DNA of 64,000 nt from Algoriphagus boritolerans DSM 17298 = JCM 18970 (GTDB lineage: Bacteria; Bacteroidota; Bacteroidia; Cytophagales; Cyclobacteriaceae): assembly GCF_900108085.1 (NCBI RefSeq), contig NZ_FNVR01000015.1, positions 1 through 64,000 of the forward strand, in the 5' to 3' direction. Position numbers and translations under genes: made by a program. The notes beneath the pieces are model-generated. The model saw only the letters and a program-made list of their open reading frames with translations, was not told the DNA's origin and ran no database searches. Positions 27,045 to 35,228 of the stretch are shown here, piece after piece; position 1 is the stretch's first letter; each line of letters begins with the position of its first letter.

Positions 27045-28190
27045 ATGTTAAAATATTCTGTCGGACTGGATATTTCCAGCAAATCTATCAACGGCTGTTT
27101 ATCCACTATAGATAACGGTCAAAAGGTCACGGTAAAAACCACTCACACGTTTGCCAATACCAAATCTGGTTTCAAATCCATGGATACTTGGATCCGAAAA
27201 AACTGGAAAGACCAAAGCATTCCTCTGGTCATCTGTATGGAAGCTACTGGCAATTACCATGAGTCTTGCGCTTTGTATCTGTTTGAGAAAGGCTATTCTG
27301 TTTCAGTGATCTTACCCAATAAAGCGAAGAATTATCTTAAATCGCTTGGGAACAAGTCCAAAAACGACAGTATAGATGCTAAGGGCCTTGCCCAGATGGG
27401 AGCAGAACAATGCCTGTCTATCTGGTCTCCATTTGGAAGGTTTTTCTATGAACTACGATCCTTAACCAGACATCACCAAAGCTTGCAGGAACAAAAGACG
27501 AGTTCAAAAAATCAGCTCCACGCCATCAAGAATGGCATGTATTCCTCAAAAGCTGTTGAAAAACAGTTGGAAAGCATGATCAAACTGATTGACAAGCAGC
27601 TCGAACAACTTGAAATCACGATCAAAAATCTGCTCCAAAGTGAAGAAGAAGTCTGGCAAAAGGTCTGCAACATCTGTACGATTAAAGGAGTAGGTGTATT
27701 GACAACAGCTATTCTACTAGCCGAAACCAACGGCTTTGAACTGTTTGAAAACGCCAAGCAATTAGTGAGCTACAGCGGATATGACGTGATCGAAAACCAG
27801 TCGGGAAAGCATAACGGTAAAACCAGAATATCAAAAAAAGGTAATTCAAGAATCAGGCGGGCGATGTTCATGCCGGCATTCCAGGCTGTCACCTACCAAG
27901 TCAAACCTTTCTGCAACCTATTTGATCGGACCTTCGAAAAGCATGGCCTAAAAATGAAAAGCTATGTGGCTGTCCAAAAGAAAATTCTGACCACCATCTA
28001 CGCATTATGGAAAAACAACACCCATTTTGAAAATGATTATAAACCCCAAATATCCAAAGAACAGGAGCTGGAGCTTCCCTCTCCGGTCAGCTTTGCAAAA
28101 GCTGTAAAAAGTAGTGCCGATCAAGTCGGCACTACACAAGGTAAACATCCAAGTGAACGATCACTGTATGCTTCCTCTCCGGTATCGTAA
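27045..28190 (+). CDS. IS110-family transposase (DEDD recombinase)
   Basis: Protein of 381 residues, apparently intact. The N-terminal RuvC-like domain begins VGLDISSKSINGCL, with EATGNYHE and NDSIDAKGLAQMG giving the remaining acidic residues of the DEDD site. The C-terminal Tnp20 domain has IKGVGVLTTAILLAETNGF and KGNSRIRRAMFMPA with its catalytic serine region. The last 40 residues are low in conservation. It catalyses excision and site-specific insertion guided by an element-encoded RNA in studied members. Confidence 0.92.
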   Translation: MLKYSVGLDISSKSINGCLSTIDNGQKVTVKTTHTFANTKSGFKSMDTWIRKNWKDQSIPLVICMEATGNYHESCALYLFEKGYSVSVILPNKAKNYLKSLGNKSKNDSIDAKGLAQMGAEQCLSIWSPFGRFFYELRSLTRHHQSLQEQKTSSKNQLHAIKNGMYSSKAVEKQLESMIKLIDKQLEQLEITIKNLLQSEEEVWQKVCNICTIKGVGVLTTAILLAETNGFELFENAKQLVSYSGYDVIENQSGKHNGKTRISKKGNSRIRRAMFMPAFQAVTYQVKPFCNLFDRTFEKHGLKMKSYVAVQKKILTTIYALWKNNTHFENDYKPQISKEQELELPSPVSFAKAVKSSADQVGTTQGKHPSERSLYASSPVS

Positions 28191-28389
28191 AGGTAAAAAT
28201 TTTCAGAAAACTCTTGGTTTGAAAGATAGTACCTTGAACCTGTTTGGTAAAGGAATCAATACATGGCAGTCCGAAGACTGCATAATGACGGGGCCAAGTT
28301 TGAAACCTTGAACCAAGGTGGGTCTTGAACCAGTCAAGTGAAAAATCAGCGTTAATCGGCGAATTTTATCTCCGTTAATCAGCGGGAAA

Positions 28390-29268
28390 TTAAACCGAAG
28401 CCTGATTAGCCTTAAATCCCCCCACCTCTAACTTCACCAAAAACACATCCCCGCTTTTTGGATACTTTTTCAAGTCCGATTCAGCCAGATTTTCTTGAGC
28501 GGTGGTAATTAACATCACGTCCCGATTTTCTCCACCAAAGCAGCAGGAAGTTACGTGAGGCACCGGCAATTCAATTTTGTCAACCAATTTGCCGGTCTCG
28601 GGATTCCAGCGATAGACTCCCGAACCTCCATAATGCGCCACCCAAAGCATCCCATCCCGGTCGCTAGACATTCCATCAGGGAAACCCAGCTCTTCCGGTA
28701 TTTCCACCGCAATCCTTCTGAATCCGATTTTTCCTGTCTCAGGAGCGAATGAATATTCTTGAATCTTCCGGGTTGGGGTGTCGATAAAATAAAAGGTCTT
28801 TTGATCTTCCGTCCAAGCCATGCCGTTGGAAATGCTGAGGTTCTTCAGCTGGACTTCAGGCCGCAAATCTGGTCCGATTCGATACAGCGAACCTGCACCT
28901 TCGGTGAAAAGCGTGCTCAGCGTCCCAATCCAGATGCGACCCTGAGCATCAACTTTCCCATCATTGAAGCGATGCAGCGGTTCATTGGCTTCCACTTCAC
29001 ACAGCTCTTCTATTTCCTCAGTCTCCCAATCGTAGCGAACTAACTTTCGGTCCAAACCCAGAATCAGCTTTCCATTTTGACCTTCCAAAACCACTGCTAA
29101 TCGATGGGGAAAATGTCGGATTTCCAGCTTTTCAGATTCCAGATGATAGCGGTGTAGATTTCCTTTTTCGATATCTACCCAAAAGAAACAGCCTAAATCA
29201 GCGATCCAGAGTGGACCTTCACCGAGATAGCATTGGGAGGGAAGGGTGGTAAGGTTTGAATGTTGCAA
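28390..29268 (-). CDS. SMP-30/gluconolactonase family lactonase
   Basis: Six-bladed beta-propeller enzyme of 292 residues. LGEGPLW at the N-terminus supplies the metal-binding glutamate; FNDGKVDAQGRIWIG and SNGMAW hold the active-site asparagines; GFPDGMSSDRDG carries the catalytic aspartate. The family hydrolyses sugar lactones. It ends a minus-strand run of sugar-metabolism genes (isomerase, alcohol dehydrogenase, HUMPS protein), which fits opening of a lactone formed by the dehydrogenase; that pathway is inferred. Confidence 0.88.
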   Translation of the reverse strand: MQHSNLTTLPSQCYLGEGPLWIADLGCFFWVDIEKGNLHRYHLESEKLEIRHFPHRLAVVLEGQNGKLILGLDRKLVRYDWETEEIEELCEVEANEPLHRFNDGKVDAQGRIWIGTLSTLFTEGAGSLYRIGPDLRPEVQLKNLSISNGMAWTEDQKTFYFIDTPTRKIQEYSFAPETGKIGFRRIAVEIPEELGFPDGMSSDRDGMLWVAHYGGSGVYRWNPETGKLVDKIELPVPHVTSCCFGGENRDVMLITTAQENLAESDLKKYPKSGDVFLVKLEVGGFKANQASV

Positions 29269-29278
29269 GGTTTTAAAG

Positions 29279-29400
29279 TTTAATTGTCAACGGTCTACAG
29301 TCCACGGACCACAGCCGTTTTGTTTATTAATTCAAGAGTACAAATTCCAACGTAAATTCTATTTGCGGTCGACTGTCGACGGTGGACTGTTGACAATTAC
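29279..29400. repeat. Intergenic inverted repeat of GTCGAC / GTCTACAGTC words
   Basis: The gap between two minus-strand genes begins TTAATTGTCAACGGTC and ends GGACTGTTGACAATTA, an imperfect inverted repeat with arms of about 30 bases. Similar words occur at 30362-30385 (CGGTCGACTGTCGACCG) and in the hairpin at 53864-53906, so this is a dispersed family. No gene is present in the gap. Confidence 0.65.
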
Positions 29401-30284
29401 TCCTTCCAATACTGCGCAATTTTCTTCTTCAAGAACGCCACACTGCGCTCTAGCTGATCCATGCCGTCCACGCCGTCTTCGATACTGATCCAGTTATCAA
29501 AACCGACGCGCTTGAGTTCGGTGAAAATGGCATCGTAGTCATTCATTCCTTTTCCGACTTCGCCGTGGCTCAGCCGTTTGGCATAGCCAACCGCTCCTCC
29601 GTCTTCTTTCCGAAGGTCTTCGAGTGTGCCATATTTCAAAAACCGATCGCTGGCATGCATCGTCATCACCCGATCAGACACATCATACAGTAAATCCAGC
29701 GGATCTTCTCCTGCCAAATAAGTATTACTTGGATCGTAATTCACCCCGAAATTCGGATGCTGAATGGATTTGACTAGCTTGGTGAAAACGGCTCTTTTCT
29801 GTGCAAACTCAGGATATTCCCAAAAGTCGTCTTTGTAATGGTTTTCGATAATTAGTGTAATATCCAGACTTTGGGCATAAGGCAGGCAAGCTTCGATGCA
29901 GTCTTTGGCGAGTTTGACCCCTTCTTCGATGGAAAGTTCGGGGCGAAATTGGCCGGATAAGACCCGACAATATTTACCGCCAAGTTCATCGGTCATATCG
30001 ATCCAGCGCCGCTGCTTTTGGATTTCCTTTTCCCTGAAGGCTTTGTCCCGGTGGGTGAAATCAGGGGAGCAGCACATCATCGGAATGACCATGCCTTCGT
30101 TTTCTACCATCTTTCGAAATTTGGGCCAGTTTTTTTCATTTTCCATTTCCAAAAAACCGGCATACCATTCCAATCCGTCGATCTTAAGTGGCGCGGCAAG
30201 GCTCACCCAGTCGGCGATTTTCATGCTTCCGTCATTGCAGAGCTGCTGCATAAAGGCTTTGGGAAAGGCGGCTAATTTTGGCAT
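29397..30284 (-). CDS. Sugar phosphate isomerase/epimerase (AP-endonuclease-2-like TIM barrel)
   Basis: Protein of 295 residues with the xylose-isomerase-like TIM barrel. Metal-site elements visible: LIIENHYKDDF (glutamate), GVNYDPSNTYLAG (aspartate), TMHASDR (histidine) and SIEDGVDG (last glutamate). No signal peptide. It follows the zinc dehydrogenase gene by 194 bp and precedes the SMP-30 gene. Likely acts on a keto or aldo sugar of the same catabolic route; substrate unknown. Confidence 0.82.
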   Translation of the reverse strand: MPKLAAFPKAFMQQLCNDGSMKIADWVSLAAPLKIDGLEWYAGFLEMENEKNWPKFRKMVENEGMVIPMMCCSPDFTHRDKAFREKEIQKQRRWIDMTDELGGKYCRVLSGQFRPELSIEEGVKLAKDCIEACLPYAQSLDITLIIENHYKDDFWEYPEFAQKRAVFTKLVKSIQHPNFGVNYDPSNTYLAGEDPLDLLYDVSDRVMTMHASDRFLKYGTLEDLRKEDGGAVGYAKRLSHGEVGKGMNDYDAIFTELKRVGFDNWISIEDGVDGMDQLERSVAFLKKKIAQYWKE

Positions 30285-30478
30285 GATTCTTTATCATTAT
30301 GGTTAAACACTTTTTTACCACTTACCCAAGTAAAAAAGTCTGAAGTGCAATTAGAGCTGCTGCGGTCGGTCGACTGTCGACCGTTGACTAATTATCCGTT
30401 ACTCATAACTTTTATGTCCTTCTGGCAAAGTGACGGATAATTATTTATTTGAAAGTTATGTTGTCTTTGAGGCGCATA

Positions 30479-31522
30479 TCAAACAGGCTTTAAAACTGCT
30501 TTTACGATTTGCCCAGAATGCATTTTTTCAAATGCCTCTTCCCATTCAGTAATCGGCCAAATGCCTCCGATGATGGGCTTTACATTCAATGCTCCGCTAG
30601 CCAGCAAGACAATCACCCGCTCCCAAATCGGCCAGTTGTGACTGAAACTTCCCTGAAGTCGGACGTTTTTTTGCACTATCGGATCAATGGAAAAATTGAG
30701 CGGCTGTGGTCCCCAACCGACTTTGGTGATTTGACCATTTTGACGAACGAGTCTCATGGCAATTTTCAAAGTGCTGCTGTGTCCCGCTGCATCCACGACC
30801 AGATCAGCACCCAGGCCATCCCGCTTTCTGGCCCAAGTCTCTGCTGCATCTTCTCCGATCAGCGGAGCACATCCATAGGCAGTTTGGGCGATCTCCAACC
30901 TCCCTTTATCGCGTTCCAAACCCAAAATCGCCACTTCTGCTCCGCAAAGTCTGGCTACTGCGGCACAAAGGATTCCGATCGTTCCCGGGCCGATTACTAC
31001 CACTCTGTCACCTGGTTTGATTTGGGAATTTCCCACCAGCGCATTGAAAGCCACGCAACAGGGTTCAGTGAGGCAGGCTTCTTCGAAGGAAAGATTCTCC
31101 GGAACGGTATGAAGACAGCGGGCAGGTACCCGGACAAATCTTGTCATCGCACCATTCACACCATAGCCAAAGCCTTTTCGCGTTGGATCAAGATTGTAAA
31201 GGCCAACTTTGCTCATGGGATTTTGGGAGTCGATCACTGCCGCGGTTTCGGAGACGACGCGATCTCCGACTTTCCAGCCAGAAACCCGATCTCCAATTGC
31301 AGCGATTTTTCCTCCAAACTCATGGCCTAATACGACTGGATAGTTCACCGGCCAACTGTGATCTGAAGTCCACTGATGCAGATCACTGCCACAGACTCCG
31401 ACATTTTCCACTTCAAGTAAAATATCTTCCTCCCCGATATCAGGAATGGAAATTTCGCGGATTTCGACAGAATGCTTTTTCTCTGAAAAATTGACTACCG
31501 CAGGTATTTTGGTGCTGGACAT
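30479..31522 (-). CDS. Zinc-binding alcohol/polyol dehydrogenase
   Basis: Medium-chain dehydrogenase of 347 residues. GVCGSDLHQW and VVLGHEFGGKI supply the catalytic zinc ligands, LTEPCCVA the next conserved region, and VVVIGPGTIGILCAA the NAD(P) Rossmann motif. The usual four-cysteine structural zinc loop is missing: the segment after GDRVVSE reads TAAVIDSQNPMSKVG and has no cysteines. It probably oxidises a sugar or polyol. Its start is three bases after the stop of the HUMPS gene, so the two are one operon. Confidence 0.85.
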   Translation of the reverse strand: MSSTKIPAVVNFSEKKHSVEIREISIPDIGEEDILLEVENVGVCGSDLHQWTSDHSWPVNYPVVLGHEFGGKIAAIGDRVSGWKVGDRVVSETAAVIDSQNPMSKVGLYNLDPTRKGFGYGVNGAMTRFVRVPARCLHTVPENLSFEEACLTEPCCVAFNALVGNSQIKPGDRVVVIGPGTIGILCAAVARLCGAEVAILGLERDKGRLEIAQTAYGCAPLIGEDAAETWARKRDGLGADLVVDAAGHSSTLKIAMRLVRQNGQITKVGWGPQPLNFSIDPIVQKNVRLQGSFSHNWPIWERVIVLLASGALNVKPIIGGIWPITEWEEAFEKMHSGQIVKAVLKPV

Positions 31523-31525
31523 GGC

Positions 31526-31948
31526 TTAGGATTTAGGGGGAAAAACGGTTTTTTGAGCGTGAATAGCGGCACAGATCATGCGAAGGGATTCTTCCAGATT
31601 TCCGTCTGCCGTTTTGAAAGAATCCGCATCAATCGTCAGCGGCGCACCCAAAACTACAAGTGGTGCGCCATACTCAGGACATTTGATTGCTTGCTCTAGG
31701 GAGAGACCTCCCACAGCCTGCACGGGGATGTTCACGGCTTTGACCACTTCCCGAAGCTGATCCAGTGGGCTTGGCATCCGATGTCCTGCAGCTGCAATTC
31801 CTTTTCTTACTCCATGAAGGCCTTCGGCTAAAATCAGGGGTGTACCGGCCTCCAACCAGTCTACTCCTGCTCGAAGCGCCAAAGCGGCGGTTTCCAGTGC
31901 CTCAGCGATAGTTGTCAGGTCGAGCGATATCTGAACAATAGGTTGCAT
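31526..31948 (-). CDS. HUMPS-family protein with internal deletion
   Basis: Protein of 140 residues related to hexulose-6-phosphate synthase / keto-gulonate-phosphate decarboxylase, which are usually about 210 residues. The first 46 residues (VQISLDLT...AGVDWLEAGTPLILAEG) and the last 75 (PSPLDQLREVVKAV, QAVGGLSLEQA, GAPLVVLGAP) are well conserved. The middle, with the catalytic DLKT-type aspartate-lysine segment, is absent, and the join at GVRKGIAAAG keeps the frame. It is probably a product of an in-frame deletion of roughly 70-80 codons and unlikely to be active. First gene of the operon with the dehydrogenase. Confidence 0.7.
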   Translation of the reverse strand: MQPIVQISLDLTTIAEALETAALALRAGVDWLEAGTPLILAEGLHGVRKGIAAAGHRMPSPLDQLREVVKAVNIPVQAVGGLSLEQAIKCPEYGAPLVVLGAPLTIDADSFKTADGNLEESLRMICAAIHAQKTVFPPKS

Positions 31949-32130
31949 GGTTTTTGGGCTAGATTAATTGAGTTTTGAAGAATTATCTAGGATCAATATA
32001 AAAGTTTTTCAAAATGCATCGGACACGATTTTGACGAGGTGATTCTTACATTTTCCAAAATCCTTTTTACTAATGGCATTGATAACCAGAATCAAATCAA
32101 ATAACTTATCCAACACAAACTATCCTGAAC

Positions 32131-33159
32131 ATGTCGGAAAAGAGAAGAGTTACTTTAAAAGATATTGCAATTGCCTTGAATGTTTCTCCCTCGACCGTAT
32201 CCAGAGCACTAAATGGCTACCATTCAATTTCTGATGAAACGGTAAGACAAGTCAAAGAATATGCAGAAAAGCACCATTACGTGCCCAATACGCTTGCCGT
32301 CAATTTTCGAAAAAGCCGAACTTCCCTGATCGGTTTGGTAGTCCCGCATATCGTGCATCATTTTTTCTCCACTACGATCTCAGGAGTAATAGAGACGGCG
32401 AAAAAACAGGGTTACCATGTGTTGGTGACTCAATCCGGAGATGTGAAGGACGGTGAGATCTTTGCCTGCCGTACCCTGCTGGGAATGGGAGTTGATGGCC
32501 TGGTTATCTCTGTTTCCAATGAAACTTTTGTGGCGGAACACCTTCAGGATTTTTTGGACGAAGAGAAACCTATCGTCCAATTTGATAAAATCACCGACCA
32601 CATTCATTCACCCAAAGTTGTGGTGGATGATTTTGATGGAGCCTATCAGGCTGTCAAAAATCTGATTGACAATGGATACAGCAAAATCGCCCATCTGAGC
32701 GGAAGATTGGAAGTAAAAAATGCGCAGGGAAGATTCCAAGGCTACAAAAAAGCTTTGAAAGATCATGGATTGGAATTTCGCGAGGAATGGGTAAAAGGCT
32801 GCTGGGACATCATCGAATCGGAGGGGTTTGATTTTACCAAGGAATTGATGGAAAGCTCAAATCCTCCTGATGCGATTTTTTGCATCACAGATTTGGTGGC
32901 TCTTGGTGCTTTGAAGTACCTGAAATCAGCGGATTATGAAGTGCCTGGAAAAGTTGGTTTGATGGGTTTTAGCAATTGGATGCTTTCAGAATATATTTCG
33001 CCTAGCCTGAGTTCGGTGGATCAGCACGGCTTTGAAATGGGTGAAAGGGCAACCGAAATTTTGATCAACCTGATCAAAGAACACAGTCTTGGCGAGGATG
33101 ATTTGATCGAAATGAAAACCGAACTGATCGTCAGGCAATCTTCTCAAAAACGACTTTGA
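32131..33159 (+). CDS. LacI-family transcriptional regulator
   Basis: Repressor of 342 residues. N-terminal helix-turn-helix VTLKDIAIALNVSPSTVSRALNG, hinge around residues 48-60, then a periplasmic-binding-like sugar domain (residues 62 to the end). It is divergent from the HUMPS-dehydrogenase operon (182 bp between) and convergent with the amylosucrase-like gene, so it may control either or both sugar units. I could not identify a convincing CG-centred operator in the intergenic region. Confidence 0.92.
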   Translation: MSEKRRVTLKDIAIALNVSPSTVSRALNGYHSISDETVRQVKEYAEKHHYVPNTLAVNFRKSRTSLIGLVVPHIVHHFFSTTISGVIETAKKQGYHVLVTQSGDVKDGEIFACRTLLGMGVDGLVISVSNETFVAEHLQDFLDEEKPIVQFDKITDHIHSPKVVVDDFDGAYQAVKNLIDNGYSKIAHLSGRLEVKNAQGRFQGYKKALKDHGLEFREEWVKGCWDIIESEGFDFTKELMESSNPPDAIFCITDLVALGALKYLKSADYEVPGKVGLMGFSNWMLSEYISPSLSSVDQHGFEMGERATEILINLIKEHSLGEDDLIEMKTELIVRQSSQKRL

Positions 33160-33174
33160 TAAAAAATGGAGCCT

Positions 33175-35130
33175 TTACTTTGGCTCCAGAATCATAAATC
33201 CATAGGGTTCCAAATTCAAATGCTCATGGTCAGGGCCTATCCCAAATTCTGCTCCGCTCCAGAGGTCCTTCAGCTTTTCTGCTCCTTCGCCCTGCTCCCG
33301 AAAGGCGTACCAAGTCAGGTTGGCAACTTTATCACAGAAGTTGAAAAGGCAATAAACGCGCTCATTTCCGAGTCTTCGGATAAAGCCAGCAACGTGGATA
33401 TTGTGCGGACTCAGCCAGGAGATGTTACTTGAATCGCTGAAAAGAGGCTTTTGCTTTCGGATTTCCAGCAGCTTCTTCGTTCCGAAGAAAACCCGGTTTT
33501 CAATCGATCCTTCGATCTCCACTTTTCTGACTTTTTCCCAATCGATCACAGGACGGTGCATCCAGCGGTTGTCGTAGCTTTTTCCGGGATCATTTTGGAA
33601 GCTATAGTCATTCGTATAGCCGATTTCATCTCCGTAGAACAACATTGGCAATCCTCCCAGAAAAATGAAATGTGCCTGCATCAACAGGATTTTTTGGATG
33701 CTTTGGTCGATCGAATTTTCATTTCGCTCGATTACGGCTTTTTCCAGACCACAAAGCGAAGCCAATGTTCCACTGATGCGGGCATCGCCGGTTTTGGGAT
33801 TGGAGGAGAAAAGTGCCCCCCGAGCCGGACTCATCCACTGCTCACCCGAGTAGGAATAATATTCTTTGAGAAACTTCCGATGCTGATAGGGATCCTTGCC
33901 TGCCTGGGCAATCATGTAGTCATCGTACCCAAGTCCGATATCGTCATGACAGCGGGTGTAGGTGATCCAGGATGTACCGTATGGTTTTTGTAAAATCTCA
34001 TGTTGAGCGTTCAGCATGATTTTCGTTTCTCCGGTAGCCAACATATCCCACTGAAGAGCCATTTGGGTAGCGTTGTAGGCAAAGTCACACTCTTGGGCGA
34101 TAAATTCTCCTGTTCCGAAATAGTTCATGATTTCTTTTGGAGCGACGATGGCCTCTCCCAATAGCGCCATTCCCGGTGTCGCCACTTGGACGCATTGCTT
34201 AATTAGCCTGAGTAGCGTGTGCGCTTCGGGGAGGTTTTGAGAGGCTGTCCCGGTTTTTTTCCAGATAAAAGCCGGTGCATCTATTCTAAGTACGTCGACC
34301 CCAAGATTCCCATAAAACAGGATGTTTTCCAGCATTTCCCGGAAGACGATCGGATTGGTGTAATTCAAATCCCACTGATAGGAGTGAAACACGGTCATGA
34401 CCCATTTGCCCATTTCTTCATTCCAGGTAAAATTGCCGGGAGCACTTTCGGGAAAAATATCGGGCATGGTCGCATTAAATTCATTCGGGATCCAGCGATT
34501 GTCATAGGTGTAGAAGAAATCCTGGTAGTATTTATCCCCTGCTTTGGCTTTTTTGGCCCATTCGTGATGGTGCGAAGTATGGTTGAGCACAATGTCCAGC
34601 ATGAGGAACATACCTTGATCGTGCATTTTTTTCCGAAGAGAAATCAAATCCCCGAGGGTACCGAAACGCTCATCGACTTTACGGAAATCAGAGACCGCAT
34701 AGCCTCCGTCACTTTCGCCCGCTGGACTTTCGAAAATCGGCATGAGGTGAAGGAAGTTTACCCCCAAATTATCCAGGTAACCCAGCTTTTCGGGCATGGA
34801 TTTCAAGTCTCCCGCAAATCGATCGACATACAAACTCATTCCGGTGAGTTGATTGCTGAGAAACCAAAAGTCTTTTTTGGCCTTTTCTTCGTCGCGTTTC
34901 CGAAGTGCATTTTCCCGGTTTTGATAGCCTTGGATCAGGCTTTGAATCAGTTTTAGAAACTGATTTTCGGCCTCGGGATGCAAAGCGTAGATTTCACCAA
35001 AAAGCCGGTGAATGAGGGGAAGATGCTGAAAAAGGCGGGAGACAAAAGCTTTGTCTTTTTTCTTTTCATCCAAACCGGCTGCTCTGAGAATGTCTTGAGT
35101 TTTTTGGTGAAGTAGGGATTCGGTGGTCAT
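33175..35130 (-). CDS. GH13 enzyme, amylosucrase-like
   Basis: Protein of 651 residues with a long N-terminal helical domain (1-90) and a GH13 barrel. The catalytic set sits at the amylosucrase positions: nucleophile D284 (LRIDAPAF), acid/base E326 (LLGEAIVA), and H395-D396 (RCHDDIG). LDIVLNHTSHHHEW is region I. Amylosucrase cleaves sucrose and transfers glucose to make alpha-1,4-glucan; sucrose phosphorylase or hydrolase activity is possible. No signal peptide, so cytoplasmic. The SLC45-type transporter gene lies directly upstream, fitting sucrose import and use. Confidence 0.85.
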   Translation of the reverse strand: MTTESLLHQKTQDILRAAGLDEKKKDKAFVSRLFQHLPLIHRLFGEIYALHPEAENQFLKLIQSLIQGYQNRENALRKRDEEKAKKDFWFLSNQLTGMSLYVDRFAGDLKSMPEKLGYLDNLGVNFLHLMPIFESPAGESDGGYAVSDFRKVDERFGTLGDLISLRKKMHDQGMFLMLDIVLNHTSHHHEWAKKAKAGDKYYQDFFYTYDNRWIPNEFNATMPDIFPESAPGNFTWNEEMGKWVMTVFHSYQWDLNYTNPIVFREMLENILFYGNLGVDVLRIDAPAFIWKKTGTASQNLPEAHTLLRLIKQCVQVATPGMALLGEAIVAPKEIMNYFGTGEFIAQECDFAYNATQMALQWDMLATGETKIMLNAQHEILQKPYGTSWITYTRCHDDIGLGYDDYMIAQAGKDPYQHRKFLKEYYSYSGEQWMSPARGALFSSNPKTGDARISGTLASLCGLEKAVIERNENSIDQSIQKILLMQAHFIFLGGLPMLFYGDEIGYTNDYSFQNDPGKSYDNRWMHRPVIDWEKVRKVEIEGSIENRVFFGTKKLLEIRKQKPLFSDSSNISWLSPHNIHVAGFIRRLGNERVYCLFNFCDKVANLTWYAFREQGEGAEKLKDLWSGAEFGIGPDHEHLNLEPYGFMILEPK

Positions 35131-35179
35131 TACCGTGACGTATAATGGGTTGAAATTTTGATTAATGTCCCGCTGAAAC

Positions 35180-35214
35180 TAGACCTGGCAGGTTTTGAAA
35201 ACCTGCCAGGTCTA
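35180..35214. repeat. Near-perfect 35-bp palindrome
   Basis: TAGACCTGGCAGGTTTT (35180-35196) and its exact complement (35198-35214) flank a single G. It lies between the transporter and amylosucrase genes. A close copy (AGACCTGTCAGGTTTT arms) occurs at 42541-42571, so it is a dispersed element. Confidence 0.8.
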
Positions 35215-35228
35215 AGTTGAATTTTTGA

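Larger units (their letters stand above)
26808..28316 (+). mobile_element. IS110-family insertion sequence
   Basis: A full-length transposase gene is bracketed by an 11-bp inverted repeat, TTGGTTCAAGG at 26808-26818 and its complement at 28306-28316. These may be subterminal, so the true ends can lie a few bases out. Both flanks hold the dispersed CGCAGATT/CGTTAATC word (26761-26804 and 28346-28384), which suggests insertion into or beside that repeat. About 230 bp upstream and 115 bp downstream of the transposase are non-coding and can fold; IS110 elements encode a guide RNA in such a region. Confidence 0.75.

Noticed and set aside
28114..28311. Second gene at the end of the IS110 element
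   Set aside because: It overlaps the transposase end and the right non-coding region, with no recognisable pattern.
30509..31330. Long plus-strand frame of 273 codons
   Set aside because: It lies opposite the zinc dehydrogenase gene, whose motifs are unambiguous; the plus-strand translation has no family pattern.
31949..32130. LacI operator in the divergent region
   Set aside because: I looked for a CG-centred palindrome and saw none better than chance.
34219..34956. Plus-strand frame of 245 codons opposite the amylosucrase-like gene
   Set aside because: The minus strand encodes conserved GH13 blocks over the same bases; the plus reading is a shadow.
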